Source: a virus. Taken from it: a stretch of 20,063 bases of DNA. Positions 1 through 7,085 of this stretch are shown piece after piece. The notes below the pieces were generated by a model, which worked only from the letters and a program-made list of their open reading frames with translations, made no database searches and had not been told where the DNA came from. The position numbers and the translations under genes were made by a program. Positions within the stretch are counted from its first letter, which is position 1. The number at the start of each line of letters is the position of its first letter. The DNA lies in IMG/VR virus record IMGVR_UViG_3300030060_006098, positions 5,577 through 25,639 of that record; one strand, 5' to 3'.

Positions 1-747
1 TTGTTTATAATATGTTAATGTATAGTAATTTGGTGTGTTTGGTTCTTCATATATTGTATTTTCTGGTCTTTGTTTTCTTTTACCATCATCCCCAACATAT
101 TCTCTACCAACACAAAACTCTTTATATTCTCCTGATTTATTTTCATCTATTTTTGATTCCATAAAATCTCTACTTATAAAGTTTAAATCTTCTAAAAATA
201 CAATTCTACCATTATCTGTTAGATGTTTTTTAAAATTAGAAATTAAATTATCGTGTAATTTAAAATCTAAATCCAAAGTAATTCGTTTTGCAGTTTCTAT
301 TTGTTTATCAGTAGTTAATTGAAAATGTTTTTTATGATTCTCAAATTGTTTTTCAGTATAATAAAATGGTGGATTCATAACTATCAAATCAACTTTTGGT
401 CCATCATAGTTTTTAAAACCATCACTATGATAAAAATTTAACTCTTCATTATTTATCTCACAAGTCATTTTCAAATCATCTTCTACTGGTTTATGAATAT
501 CTAAAAAATGTACTGAATCCATATTTAGTGTTTTATACAAATACCATCCAATAAAACCTGGCCCACTACATACTTCTAAAACAGATTTACAATCTTTATG
601 TTCTTCTAAGAATTCTTTTTTACCGAAAATATAATCAATAAAAATTGGGCCACCACCGATATGATTTCCTTTGTAGTAAACATAAAAACTACAACCCATC
701 ACATCTTTTTTTATACAATATCTTCTAAAGTTTTTAGTCGTTTTCAC
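1..747 (-). CDS. SAM-dependent methyltransferase, partial (C-terminus beyond left edge)
   Basis: The reading frame is open from a GTG at 747 to the window edge, about 249 codons, so the C-terminus is missing. A class I methyltransferase SAM-binding motif is visible near residues 57-70 (VLEVCSGPGFIGWYLY), followed by an acidic residue at the end of strand 2 (FLDIH, about 83). An NPPF motif near residues 125-128 is typical of enzymes that methylate a planar nitrogen, such as adenine N6, guanine N2 or glutamine amide (PrmC/RsmC/RlmG and DNA adenine families). The substrate cannot be read from the sequence. The GTG overlaps the end of the preceding gene by 14 bases and has purine-rich sequence before it; an in-frame ATG at 699 is an alternative start that would avoid the overlap. 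It is the last gene of the leftmost cluster. Confidence 0.8.
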   Translation of the reverse strand, partial: MKTTKNFRRYCIKKDVMGCSFYVYYKGNHIGGGPIFIDYIFGKKEFLEEHKDCKSVLEVCSGPGFIGWYLYKTLNMDSVHFLDIHKPVEDDLKMTCEINNEELNFYHSDGFKNYDGPKVDLIVMNPPFYYTEKQFENHKKHFQLTTDKQIETAKRITLDLDFKLHDNLISNFKKHLTDNGRIVFLEDLNFISRDFMESKIDENKSGEYKEFCVGREYVGDDGKRKQRPENTIYEEPNTPNYYTLTYYKQ

Positions 748-1258
748 TTCTATCTTCTTTTAGAACTTCTTTAATTTCTCCTTTTGTATTAATTTCTTCT
801 TGAAATAATTTTGCTAACTCCTCATATTCAAATACAACTTCACTAATATATTGTAATTTATCTAAAATATAAGTTCTGTAATTACCAAGTTTATAAGAAT
901 ATACTGCTCTGTTATTTTTGATAAATCCATCAAATAATCTTTTACCTTCTTTATCAAATGATTTTAACAATGATGCTAAATCTTTATAATCTTCAGTAAG
1001 TGGTGTAGATTTATCTCTTAATTTTCTTAATAGTAGTATTAAAGAAGTTGGTATTACATCATTAATTTTAATACAATGTATTTTAACTGTACCTTTATCA
1101 ACAACCCTTCCTATTACAAATACATATCTTGCGTTAAGACCTCTTTGAGTATCACCACCATATCTAACAATTCTGTAAATATTCCCTTGCTTCATCTGAG
1201 CTTTAGGAACTCTCTTTTCAGGTTTAAGAAATTCTAAATACTGACCAATATAACTCAT
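734..1258 (-). CDS. Hypothetical phage protein, 174 aa
   Basis: I do not recognise this family. The protein is soluble-looking, with no signal peptide or membrane segment. The N-terminal half (about residues 20-80) looks like a compact beta-rich domain with a basic, aromatic stretch (IYRIVRYGG) and repeated short hydrophobic strands (YVFVIGRVV, KIHCIKIND). The C-terminal half looks helical and ends in a charged tail. The start codon forms a TAATG junction with the stop of the upstream glycosyltransferase, so it is probably translated by coupling. The downstream methyltransferase frame starts inside its last codons. Tight packing and the lack of an alternative frame support it as a real gene; its function is unknown. 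Confidence 0.75.
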   Translation of the reverse strand: MSYIGQYLEFLKPEKRVPKAQMKQGNIYRIVRYGGDTQRGLNARYVFVIGRVVDKGTVKIHCIKINDVIPTSLILLLRKLRDKSTPLTEDYKDLASLLKSFDKEGKRLFDGFIKNNRAVYSYKLGNYRTYILDKLQYISEVVFEYEELAKLFQEEINTKGEIKEVLKEDRSEND

Positions 1259-2520
1259 TATAACTTTTTAATTTCTGGTAATTTTAAACTTACAAACTCA
1301 GGCAACTTAATATATTTATCCATCAATACTTTGAACTTATCATGCATAGCTTCTAAGGAAAAGTTTTTCTTAGTATTGTTTACTAACCCTTTTGATTTAC
1401 CTAAATATGTTTTATATCCATTAAATACTTTGTCTAACATACCAGCTGCGAAAGAATAGTTTATTTGATACCATTGAGCTTCTTTCATCAAAAACTGGTC
1501 TGCAGCACTTTCATGTATATTATCCAACGCCCCTTCTAAGAAAACAGTGTTATCTTCTGGTAAGAAATCTACATGTCCACTCCATTTACTTACTAAGATT
1601 GGTTTTCCTGTAAGTGTAAATTCACATAATGGTCTCCCATATCCTTCACCTTTTGTAAACGATATCATAGATTTTACTTTTGGATGATGATATAGAGATG
1701 CCATTTGTTCTTCTGTTAAATCACCGAATAGTAGATAGATAGGAGGACATTTATCACCAAATTGTTTTGTGATACCTTTTATCTTTTCTGATATGTGTTC
1801 TCTATCCATTACTGAAAATCCAGCTGATGATGTTTTTAGAATCAGACCTGGTTGTTTTTTCTTTGGTGTATTTTTGAATACAGTACAAAATGTTTGTATC
1901 ATCATACCAACATCTTTTCTATCTTTACCTAAATCACCTTTCAACCAATGACCTGTAAAAAGATAGTTCCAATCAGTATCAATTCCCTCTAAAACATCAA
2001 CATCTTTTTTTGGATTTAAATATAGAGATAAATCAACACCTTCATGTAATACCTCTATTGGAGTTGTAATCTTATATTGTCTAACAACCTGTCCAGTTCT
2101 TTTATCTGTTTCATCATATGATGTTCCTTCTAATACTTTTTTAGAAAACTCTGATGGAACAATTATTAAATCCATTCTATTACAACCATCAATCCAATCT
2201 TTTGGTGCTATCGTTGATTCAATACCAGCCGTAATACCAATACTAAATTTACCTTTCTTTTGGAATTCGTTTGGTACGGTCATTTGAATATGTACCTCTG
2301 CTTGTTTTGTAATCTGTTTACCTACAGTTGATAATAATTGTTTTCCAAAATCTGTTGATGGATTAATTTGATTTTGTGGTGTATTACCCCAACGAGTTGG
2401 AATAGTAATCACATCAAATTTATCATACTGAAAAATAGATTTTAGAATATCTCTTGAATGGTCACCATAACCACTTCTAGTTGCTACTGGCGCCTGATAT
2501 ATTAATAATGGTTTACTCAT
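1258..2520 (-). CDS. GT4-type glycosyltransferase
   Basis: This 420-residue protein has the layout of a GT-B fold retaining glycosyltransferase. The N-terminal domain opens with a strand and a glycine-rich turn (SGYGDHSRD, residues 16-24), the usual acceptor-side loop. The C-terminal donor-binding domain carries the EX7E motif at residues 292-300 (EGYGRPLCE), which in family 4 enzymes contacts the nucleotide sugar. There is no membrane segment, so the enzyme is probably cytoplasmic. It follows directly on another glycosyltransferase with a TAATG junction, so the two are likely co-expressed and act in one pathway. The acceptor may be modified phage DNA, a virion protein or a host surface glycan; nothing in the sequence decides among these. 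A third glycosyltransferase lies at the right edge of the window. Confidence 0.88.
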   Translation of the reverse strand: MSKPLLIYQAPVATRSGYGDHSRDILKSIFQYDKFDVITIPTRWGNTPQNQINPSTDFGKQLLSTVGKQITKQAEVHIQMTVPNEFQKKGKFSIGITAGIESTIAPKDWIDGCNRMDLIIVPSEFSKKVLEGTSYDETDKRTGQVVRQYKITTPIEVLHEGVDLSLYLNPKKDVDVLEGIDTDWNYLFTGHWLKGDLGKDRKDVGMMIQTFCTVFKNTPKKKQPGLILKTSSAGFSVMDREHISEKIKGITKQFGDKCPPIYLLFGDLTEEQMASLYHHPKVKSMISFTKGEGYGRPLCEFTLTGKPILVSKWSGHVDFLPEDNTVFLEGALDNIHESAADQFLMKEAQWYQINYSFAAGMLDKVFNGYKTYLGKSKGLVNNTKKNFSLEAMHDKFKVLMDKYIKLPEFVSLKLPEIKKL

Positions 2521-3908
2521 TATGCTAATTTATATAAGTTAAATCTTTTCTTAGGTTTAAAGTTTTTGATTGCCTTTTCAATTCCATCTCCCATAGTTTT
2601 GTTTTGATTATCAACACCTAAACCTATTTCATTTAAAAATGCGTTTCTACCCGCTTTACCTGCTTTCTCTCTTCCTTTACTTCCCTTATCATACCAATAC
2701 CTAATCGCTTCTGATACTTCCGTTACATCTACTTTATCATCAATGATATAAGGTGTTGGAACAGAACCAGTCATAGTTTGTACTCTACTCCATACAGGTT
2801 TTACCCACTCACCATGAGTTACTTTATCTTCCCACTTTCTCCAATCGTGAAGTGAACCAATTTTTTTGTAATCATCTGCTACAAGATATTTACCATCTGA
2901 TTTCTTTTTGAAACCACATTGGTCTTGTAATCCACCTGTAACATTTACAATGATTGGTGTTTCAGCCATTACTGATTCTGCAGTTGTTAATCCAAATCCT
3001 TCGTTACCTGCTATGTTGATTGTAACATCAGCTAAGTTATATAGATAATTAAGATGCGTTGAATCTATTCTTGCTGTTGAGAATCTAACATCATAATCAG
3101 GACAAATTGATTCTTTTACTTTATATAAGTCAGTACCATGCTGGTCAACCGGCGCTGTATGCATTATTAAACAACAATCCTTTCTATCTTTTTCGGGTAA
3201 TCCATCTACAAACTTTCTGTATGCCCATATAACATCCGATGGTTGTTTTCTTTTAATGTTCCTATTCATCCAAAATAGAACAAACTTATAATCTTTACCA
3301 CCCAAAGCTGCCTTCCTAAAATCATCAGGCACTTCAGTTTTAAAACATTTATTTGGATTAATACCATGTGGTACATAATCTACTTGCCAATCTTCTAATG
3401 GTTTGATTGTTTCTGAATCAAGTTTTCCAACTCTACTTACGATACCATAAGTTTGTCTTGAAATACATCCTAACCAATCACAACTTTCGTAGTAATCTCT
3501 ATTATATTTTGGGTCTGGTAAATCATCCCAAATATGATAAAACAGAATTGGAATATTTTCCCTTAGTTCTGCTTCCATTTCATATAGCCATCTCCAATAT
3601 CTTGGGTCTGTAAAGTGAAGTATTGCATCTGGTTGATGTCTCATTATAAGTTGTCTTAGTATATTAGCATCTCCATATCCAGTCCACGGAATTATCTTTA
3701 GTGAAGCATCTGCTATTCCAGTTTCCTTTCTAGCATCTTCACCTAAATCTATTTCTCTACCTTGGTCGGGATGTTTTACTGCTGCACCTAATTGAACCCA
3801 ATGAAACCTATCCATAGTACCCATAACGAATTCTCTGGATACTGTTGCGATACCTGAAGTCATCCTTAAATCATCGGATAACAATAGAATCTTTTTTTTC
3901 TTTGCCAT
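2520..3908 (-). CDS. GT4-type glycosyltransferase
   Basis: This 462-residue protein is a second GT-B type glycosyltransferase. After a basic start, the first strand leads into SGIATVSRE (residues 18-26), typical of the N-terminal domain of GT4 enzymes. A linker region with VDYVPHGIN (about 177-184) is the usual domain junction. The EX7E motif is at residues 303-311 (EGFGLTTAE), followed by a hydrophobic strand and a GG turn (VNVTGG). It differs clearly from the neighbouring glycosyltransferase beyond the shared fold, so the two may add different sugars or act in sequence. An AAAGG ribosome-binding site sits close before the ATG. Its stop forms a TAATG overlap with the next gene. Substrates are unknown. 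Confidence 0.88.
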   Translation of the reverse strand: MAKKKKILLLSDDLRMTSGIATVSREFVMGTMDRFHWVQLGAAVKHPDQGREIDLGEDARKETGIADASLKIIPWTGYGDANILRQLIMRHQPDAILHFTDPRYWRWLYEMEAELRENIPILFYHIWDDLPDPKYNRDYYESCDWLGCISRQTYGIVSRVGKLDSETIKPLEDWQVDYVPHGINPNKCFKTEVPDDFRKAALGGKDYKFVLFWMNRNIKRKQPSDVIWAYRKFVDGLPEKDRKDCCLIMHTAPVDQHGTDLYKVKESICPDYDVRFSTARIDSTHLNYLYNLADVTINIAGNEGFGLTTAESVMAETPIIVNVTGGLQDQCGFKKKSDGKYLVADDYKKIGSLHDWRKWEDKVTHGEWVKPVWSRVQTMTGSVPTPYIIDDKVDVTEVSEAIRYWYDKGSKGREKAGKAGRNAFLNEIGLGVDNQNKTMGDGIEKAIKNFKPKKRFNLYKLA

Positions 3909-3918
3909 TAACCTTTAT

Positions 3919-4062
3919 TTAAATTGTTCTAAACCTTCTTCTATCATTCCAAAATATTCTCATTGAATCGCCTAAGTATTTTTTCTTTCTGACTTTATCA
4001 TTGAAATCATTTCTGGTCTGATTTAGTTGTACATTTCCGTTTTGTTGTGTGTTATTGTCCAT
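3919..4062 (-). CDS. Small hypothetical protein, 47 aa
   Basis: This short frame fills the space between the ribbon-helix-helix-like gene and the glycosyltransferase. It begins one base after the upstream stop codon and ends about 10 bases before the next ATG, the spacing seen for true genes here. The product has an Asn/Gln-rich start and a strongly basic C-terminal half (VRKKKYLGD, NDRRRFRTI), so it could bind nucleic acid or be a scaffold peptide. I do not recognise a family. No strong ribosome-binding site is visible, so translation would depend on coupling. An 11-codon frame beginning at an ATG near its end is an alternative but looks less likely. Confidence 0.5.
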   Translation of the reverse strand: MDNNTQQNGNVQLNQTRNDFNDKVRKKKYLGDSMRIFWNDRRRFRTI

Positions 4063-4063
4063 T

Positions 4064-4258
4064 TTAATATTGTGAACCACTTACCTCTAATAGTGTATAA
4101 TCATTTATTTCATTTCTAAAATCTTCATCCTCTACATATTTATCAACTGCTCTGTTGACTAACTTTTGTAAAGTGATATCAGATTCAAAAGATAACCTTT
4201 TAAATTTTGAGTAAACATTTTTAAGGATTTTTACCGTTGTTAATTTAGTTTCTACCAT
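4064..4258 (-). CDS. Small ribbon-helix-helix-like protein, 64 aa
   Basis: The sequence starts with a short basic strand (TKLTTVKI, residues 4-11) and continues with two predicted helices (VYSKFKRLSFESD and LQKLVNRAVDKYVED). This is the order and size expected for an Arc/CopG/MetJ-type ribbon-helix-helix domain, in which the strand contacts DNA and the protein works as a dimer. A short acidic tail follows. Such proteins in phages are usually transcription regulators or antitoxin-like factors; no toxin partner is obvious. It is the first gene of the leftmost cluster and follows a non-coding gap holding AT-rich, possibly regulatory DNA. An AAAGAG sequence before the ATG may serve as ribosome-binding site. 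Confidence 0.65.
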   Translation of the reverse strand: MVETKLTTVKILKNVYSKFKRLSFESDITLQKLVNRAVDKYVEDEDFRNEINDYTLLEVSGSQY

Positions 4259-4311
4259 AATCTCTTTATTTGTATATAAGTATATATAAATATAAAGAAA
4301 TTAGAAAAACA
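4259..4311 (-). promoter_or_regulatory. Intergenic AT-rich leader of the left gene cluster
   Basis: This gap between the nuclease stop and the start of the small ribbon-helix-helix-like gene is almost pure A/T with alternating TATATA runs. It does not hold the TTTG-N20-TATATT element seen elsewhere. It carries GTTTTTCTAAT (minus strand, 4310 to 4300), which recurs ahead of the histone-like gene at 12055 to 12045. A promoter is plausible because a new cluster begins here, but no exact consensus is visible. Confidence 0.3.
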
Positions 4312-5169
4312 TTAATTCCAAGCGGAACAAAGTCCTCTTTGTTTAAATTCACACCAATCACATGGTTTACCTTTGTTAGTAAAGTAATCTATATCTCTAA
4401 ATTTTCCATCGGAATCAAATACAGTTTCAATGAAGTTCATAAACCCTCTCCACGCTTTATTGATGGATGGTTTACCATTCGCTGGTATATGGGTTGATAT
4501 ACGAGGAATAGGAAAATCCCAATCCTCTTTTATCTTCCTTTTTAGTATCTGAAATTCCACATGAACTTTATCTAAAGGTAACCCGTATTTATCAGCGTAA
4601 ATCTTTTTGTATATAAGTATCTGAGAGTTCTTAATTTGGTCTCTTTTTTGGTACTTATTCCACCCTCTTGTTGAAGTTTTTAAATCTATTATTGTTATGG
4701 AGTTATCGTGTAGATTTCTTAGTACCACATCGATGAATCCAATGAAGTTTACATTAGGTTTTATTTCAGCATGTAATGGTAATTCTATAGCTTCTAATTT
4801 CTGTCCTTTCTTAGAATACCATTTAGCTAATTTGGATTTAAAGAACTTTAGAATTTGTCTACCATCACCAAAAAACTCCTCTAACTCTATTTGTGAACAA
4901 GGTAATCTATCTCCTTGCTTTTCTTTTTCTTTCTTAAACTCTTCAATCAATTTATCTTTCAATAGAATATCTAAATCAATCTCCATAGCTTGTTTTTTGG
5001 TTACATTGTACATAACATCCAAAAAGTGTTGAATGGTTTCGTGCATTGCCGTACCAAAGATTGTGTGAATGTTACCTGAACTTTCACCTAATTTATCTAT
5101 ATAATTTAGTTTGTATTGTTGTGGACAAGAACTCCACATATTATATTGAGAAAAAGATACTCTAGCCAT
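4312..5169 (-). CDS. PD-(D/E)XK nuclease, Cas4/RecB-like with four-cysteine cluster
   Basis: This 285-residue protein has the full motif set of the RecB/AddB/Cas4-type nuclease family. A histidine lies in FGTAMHETIQ (His43), the metal-binding aspartate in FIGFIDVV (Asp147), the D-x-K triad in IIDLKTS (Asp162, Lys164), and the QxxxY motif follows (Gln183, Tyr187). Cys15 near the N-terminus and Cys270, Cys273 and Cys281 at the C-terminus (CX2CX7C) match the split four-cysteine arrangement that binds an iron-sulfur cluster in AddB and Cas4. It probably acts as a DNA exonuclease in phage recombination, end processing or host DNA degradation. There are no CRISPR genes nearby, so an adaptation role is unlikely. 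The start overlaps the end of the 50-residue ORF by eight bases. Confidence 0.88.
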   Translation of the reverse strand: MARVSFSQYNMWSSCPQQYKLNYIDKLGESSGNIHTIFGTAMHETIQHFLDVMYNVTKKQAMEIDLDILLKDKLIEEFKKEKEKQGDRLPCSQIELEEFFGDGRQILKFFKSKLAKWYSKKGQKLEAIELPLHAEIKPNVNFIGFIDVVLRNLHDNSITIIDLKTSTRGWNKYQKRDQIKNSQILIYKKIYADKYGLPLDKVHVEFQILKRKIKEDWDFPIPRISTHIPANGKPSINKAWRGFMNFIETVFDSDGKFRDIDYFTNKGKPCDWCEFKQRGLCSAWN

Positions 5170-5314
5170 TTGATAAATCTTTAATTAAACTTCGGATGTT
5201 ATCGTGATGTTTACTCCACTTATCACCTTCCATATCTGTTGTACTATGTTCACACTTTGCTTTTAAATCTTGTTCAATTTGTGAAAGTTGTGTTAAAATT
5301 GTAATTGTTCTCAT
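5162..5314 (-). CDS. Small hypothetical protein, 50 aa
   Basis: The frame begins at ATG 5314 (MRTITILTQLSQIEQ) and ends within the first codons of the nuclease gene. A longer version of the frame running back to 5458 would overlap the Mom-like gene for about 100 bases and cross the promoter element, so I chose the internal ATG. The product is predicted helical and charged, with no recognised domain. The start codon sits only a few bases downstream of a strong promoter-like element, so if the transcript starts there it would be leaderless or nearly so. The coupling to the nuclease suggests a partner, inhibitor or translational leader, but this is only context. Confidence 0.55.
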   Translation of the reverse strand: MRTITILTQLSQIEQDLKAKCEHSTTDMEGDKWSKHHDNIRSLIKDLSNG

Positions 5315-5318
5315 AGTA

Positions 5319-5350
5319 CTAATATACGAAAAATAATTGAGAAATCCAAA
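5319..5350 (-). promoter_or_regulatory. Promoter-like element TTTG-N20-TATATTAG
   Basis: On the minus strand TTTGGA (5350 to 5345) is followed after N14 by TTCGTATATTAGT. TTTG and TATATTAG are exactly 20 bases apart, as in the other three copies. The layout fits the Bacteroidota -33/-7 promoter and would drive the 50-residue ORF and the nuclease. It starts just downstream of the second Mom-like gene's stop codon. Confidence 0.7.
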
Positions 5351-5354
5351 TTTT

Positions 5355-6155
5355 TTACCAAAAAGTTTTTTCTCTTTCTGCATCAGGTTCATATGTAGTA
5401 TGATGAACCACTTCTGTATTATAATCAGATGCTTCTTTTGGATAAGGTTTAGTATCATGCTTTAACCTTTTTACCAAATCCCTTTTCTCTTTTTTAGATT
5501 GAGCAAGTATCTGAATGTATCTATGTTTTGGTGGTTCTTCTCTCCTCCAAAATTCTTTATAACCTTGCTTACCGATTTCTTTTCTAAGATGTTCTAAGTT
5601 ACCACTACCCCATAAATTAAATACACTTCTACTATGAATCCAATCATGTGGGTCTTTTGTAAGTGAGATACCCCAATTAGGCATGAGAGCTATATCAGTT
5701 GATAATCCCTGATATATCCAATTGGTAGCTTTATAGATACCACCAACATGTCCTTGTCCATTATCAGCGTATGAAAGTAAAACTTTGATATTCTTATCAT
5801 TCTCCCTTAACCATTGAAATGTTTTACCTAAAGCACAACTCTCAATATTACTCCCGTATCCATCATCAACATATAATCTTGTTAACTCTAATATATTATC
5901 TTTTGTTAATCCCTTACAAACAGATGTAGCTGCTTTTGCTCCTACTGGAAATCCATATACTGCAACTCCAATTAGTTTAGAATCACCGAATTGTAATTTA
6001 TCTTCGGTTTTATGATAAATACCTAAAGCATATCTACACATAGTCCAAGCGTGAGTATAGTGTTTCTTAACAATAATATCTTTTGCTATAGATTTTGCTA
6101 TTGGTGCTACATACACTTTAGATGCATCACAATAAAATTTACCCTCTTCTTTCAA
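5355..6155 (-). CDS. Mom-like DNA modification protein (second copy)
   Basis: This 266-residue protein resembles phage Mu Mom and its relatives, GNAT-like enzymes that convert adenine in DNA to a bulky N6-acetamido/methylcarbamoyl form and so block host restriction. Family-like features are HYTHAW (residues 32-37), LIGVAVYG (61-68), ILELTRLYV (88-96), GSNIES (101-106), LLSYAD (126-131) and GHVGGIYKATNWIYQG (135-150). It aligns along its whole length with the gene just upstream, at roughly 40% identity by eye, so the two are a diverged tandem duplication. It is longer than Mu Mom because of a basic C-terminal extension that both copies share (PKHRYIQILAQ and on). Its start overlaps the first copy by 17 bases. 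Whether it modifies the same base or sequence context is unknown. Confidence 0.8.
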   Translation of the reverse strand: MKEEGKFYCDASKVYVAPIAKSIAKDIIVKKHYTHAWTMCRYALGIYHKTEDKLQFGDSKLIGVAVYGFPVGAKAATSVCKGLTKDNILELTRLYVDDGYGSNIESCALGKTFQWLRENDKNIKVLLSYADNGQGHVGGIYKATNWIYQGLSTDIALMPNWGISLTKDPHDWIHSRSVFNLWGSGNLEHLRKEIGKQGYKEFWRREEPPKHRYIQILAQSKKEKRDLVKRLKHDTKPYPKEASDYNTEVVHHTTYEPDAEREKTFW

Positions 6156-6885
6156 TTGGTTCTAATTTTTGTATTTCTAATTCATCCGTATCATTACTTT
6201 TTGGATAAGTTTCGGTTGGATGTTTTAATGTTTTTAATATCTTTTTTCGTTCACCACCTTTTGCTAAGATATAAACATATCTATGTTTTCTTGGTTCTTT
6301 ACGAATCCAAAATGGTTTATCAACTTGTTCTTGTATTTTCTTTGGGTCATTTGTTCCATAGTAAGGAAAGATAGTTCTACCATGCTGCCACTCTCCATCT
6401 TCTGTAAATTTAAAACTCCAACTATCATTATATCTAAGTGAGTTACCTTGATAAATCCAATTCGTAGCTTGGTAAATTGTACCAGCGTGTCCTTCTTTTG
6501 GGTCTGAGTATGATATTAATCCTTTAATTTGTGGTGTGTTTTCTCTTAACCATTTAAAACTTTGTCCTATAAACCAACTTTCTATATTTGAACCATAATC
6601 ATCAAAGATAAAAACTCTAACTAATTCTAATACCTCTGTTCTTTCTAATAATGGTGATATTGATTGCCCACTTAATCTTCCAATAGGGTCTCCATAACAT
6701 ATTACACCGATAAGTTTTTCTGATGAATTGAAGAACTGATGAGAATCATCTTCAATATATAATCCCAAAGAATGAGATACTTTAGTCCAAAGATGTGAAT
6801 AGTGATTCTTTACTATTATATCCTTAGCTACCGATTTAGAAATTTTCCTTACAGATAACTTTGAAGTATCACAATACTTTTTCAT
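6139..6885 (-). CDS. mom: Mom-like DNA modification protein (first copy)
   Basis: This 248-residue protein has the same layout as its downstream neighbour: NHYSHLW (residues 27-33), LIGVICYG (58-65), VLELVRVFI (85-93), GSNIES (98-103), LISYSDPKEGHAGTIY (123-138) and QATNWIYQG (139-147). These match the pattern of the Mu Mom adenine-modification family, in which the SY-D and GT-Y-A-NW blocks are conserved. The C-terminal part (KEPRKHRYVYILAKG) is basic and may contact DNA. Its ATG overlaps the stop of the small helix-turn-helix gene as ATGA, so its translation is likely coupled to that gene. A short perfect inverted repeat lies just inside the coding start (6864-6879). The expected role is protection of phage DNA from host nucleases. 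The family call is by motif recognition, not a search. Confidence 0.82.
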   Translation of the reverse strand: MKKYCDTSKLSVRKISKSVAKDIIVKNHYSHLWTKVSHSLGLYIEDDSHQFFNSSEKLIGVICYGDPIGRLSGQSISPLLERTEVLELVRVFIFDDYGSNIESWFIGQSFKWLRENTPQIKGLISYSDPKEGHAGTIYQATNWIYQGNSLRYNDSWSFKFTEDGEWQHGRTIFPYYGTNDPKKIQEQVDKPFWIRKEPRKHRYVYILAKGGERKKILKTLKHPTETYPKSNDTDELEIQKLEPIERRG

Positions 6886-7085
6886 AAACTACCAGACCAA
6901 AACTCATTAAGATGTTGCCAGGTTCGGTTTTTTACAATTTTGTTTATGTTAGCAGGTGATACCTTATTGTTACGAGCCATCACTCTTATATTGCGATGTC
7001 CCATTTTCCATAACCTTCTAATTGTTAAAACTTGCTCATCCGTTAACTTTGCAGAAGGATGAGTTTGACCTCTTCTTATTGGCAT
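6882..7085 (-). CDS. Small helix-turn-helix DNA-binding protein, 67 aa
   Basis: The sequence follows a pattern common in small phage proteins and in the DNA-binding tails of HNH endonucleases: HPSAKLTDEQVLTIRRLW, then an HTH-like segment (IRVMARNNKVSPANINKIVKNRTW, about residues 33-56). The HTH resembles the resolvase type, with a short charged start (MPIRRGQ). No nuclease domain is attached. It follows the thioredoxin gene immediately and its stop overlaps the first mom-like start as ATGA. The most likely job is regulation, perhaps of the mom-like genes; a recombination accessory role or a remnant of a homing endonuclease are alternatives. Confidence 0.72.
   Translation of the reverse strand: MPIRRGQTHPSAKLTDEQVLTIRRLWKMGHRNIRVMARNNKVSPANINKIVKNRTWQHLNEFWSGSL

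Noticed and set aside
35-322. 95-residue plus-strand frame at the left edge
   Set aside because: Antisense to the partial methyltransferase, whose SAM motif and NPPF motif show the true coding strand.
4285-4292. TATAAATA, the T4 late promoter box, on the plus strand
   Set aside because: It points away from every gene in the window and lies in a TATA-rich gap where it is expected by chance.
4312-5169. CRISPR-associated Cas4 as the role of the four-cysteine nuclease
   Set aside because: No repeats, cas1 or cas2 are nearby; the same motif set is common in phage and AddB-type exonucleases.
5162-5458. 98-residue minus-strand frame
   Set aside because: The first 48 codons overlap the second Mom-like gene and the promoter element and look non-coding; the internal ATG at 5314 gives a sensible 50-residue protein.
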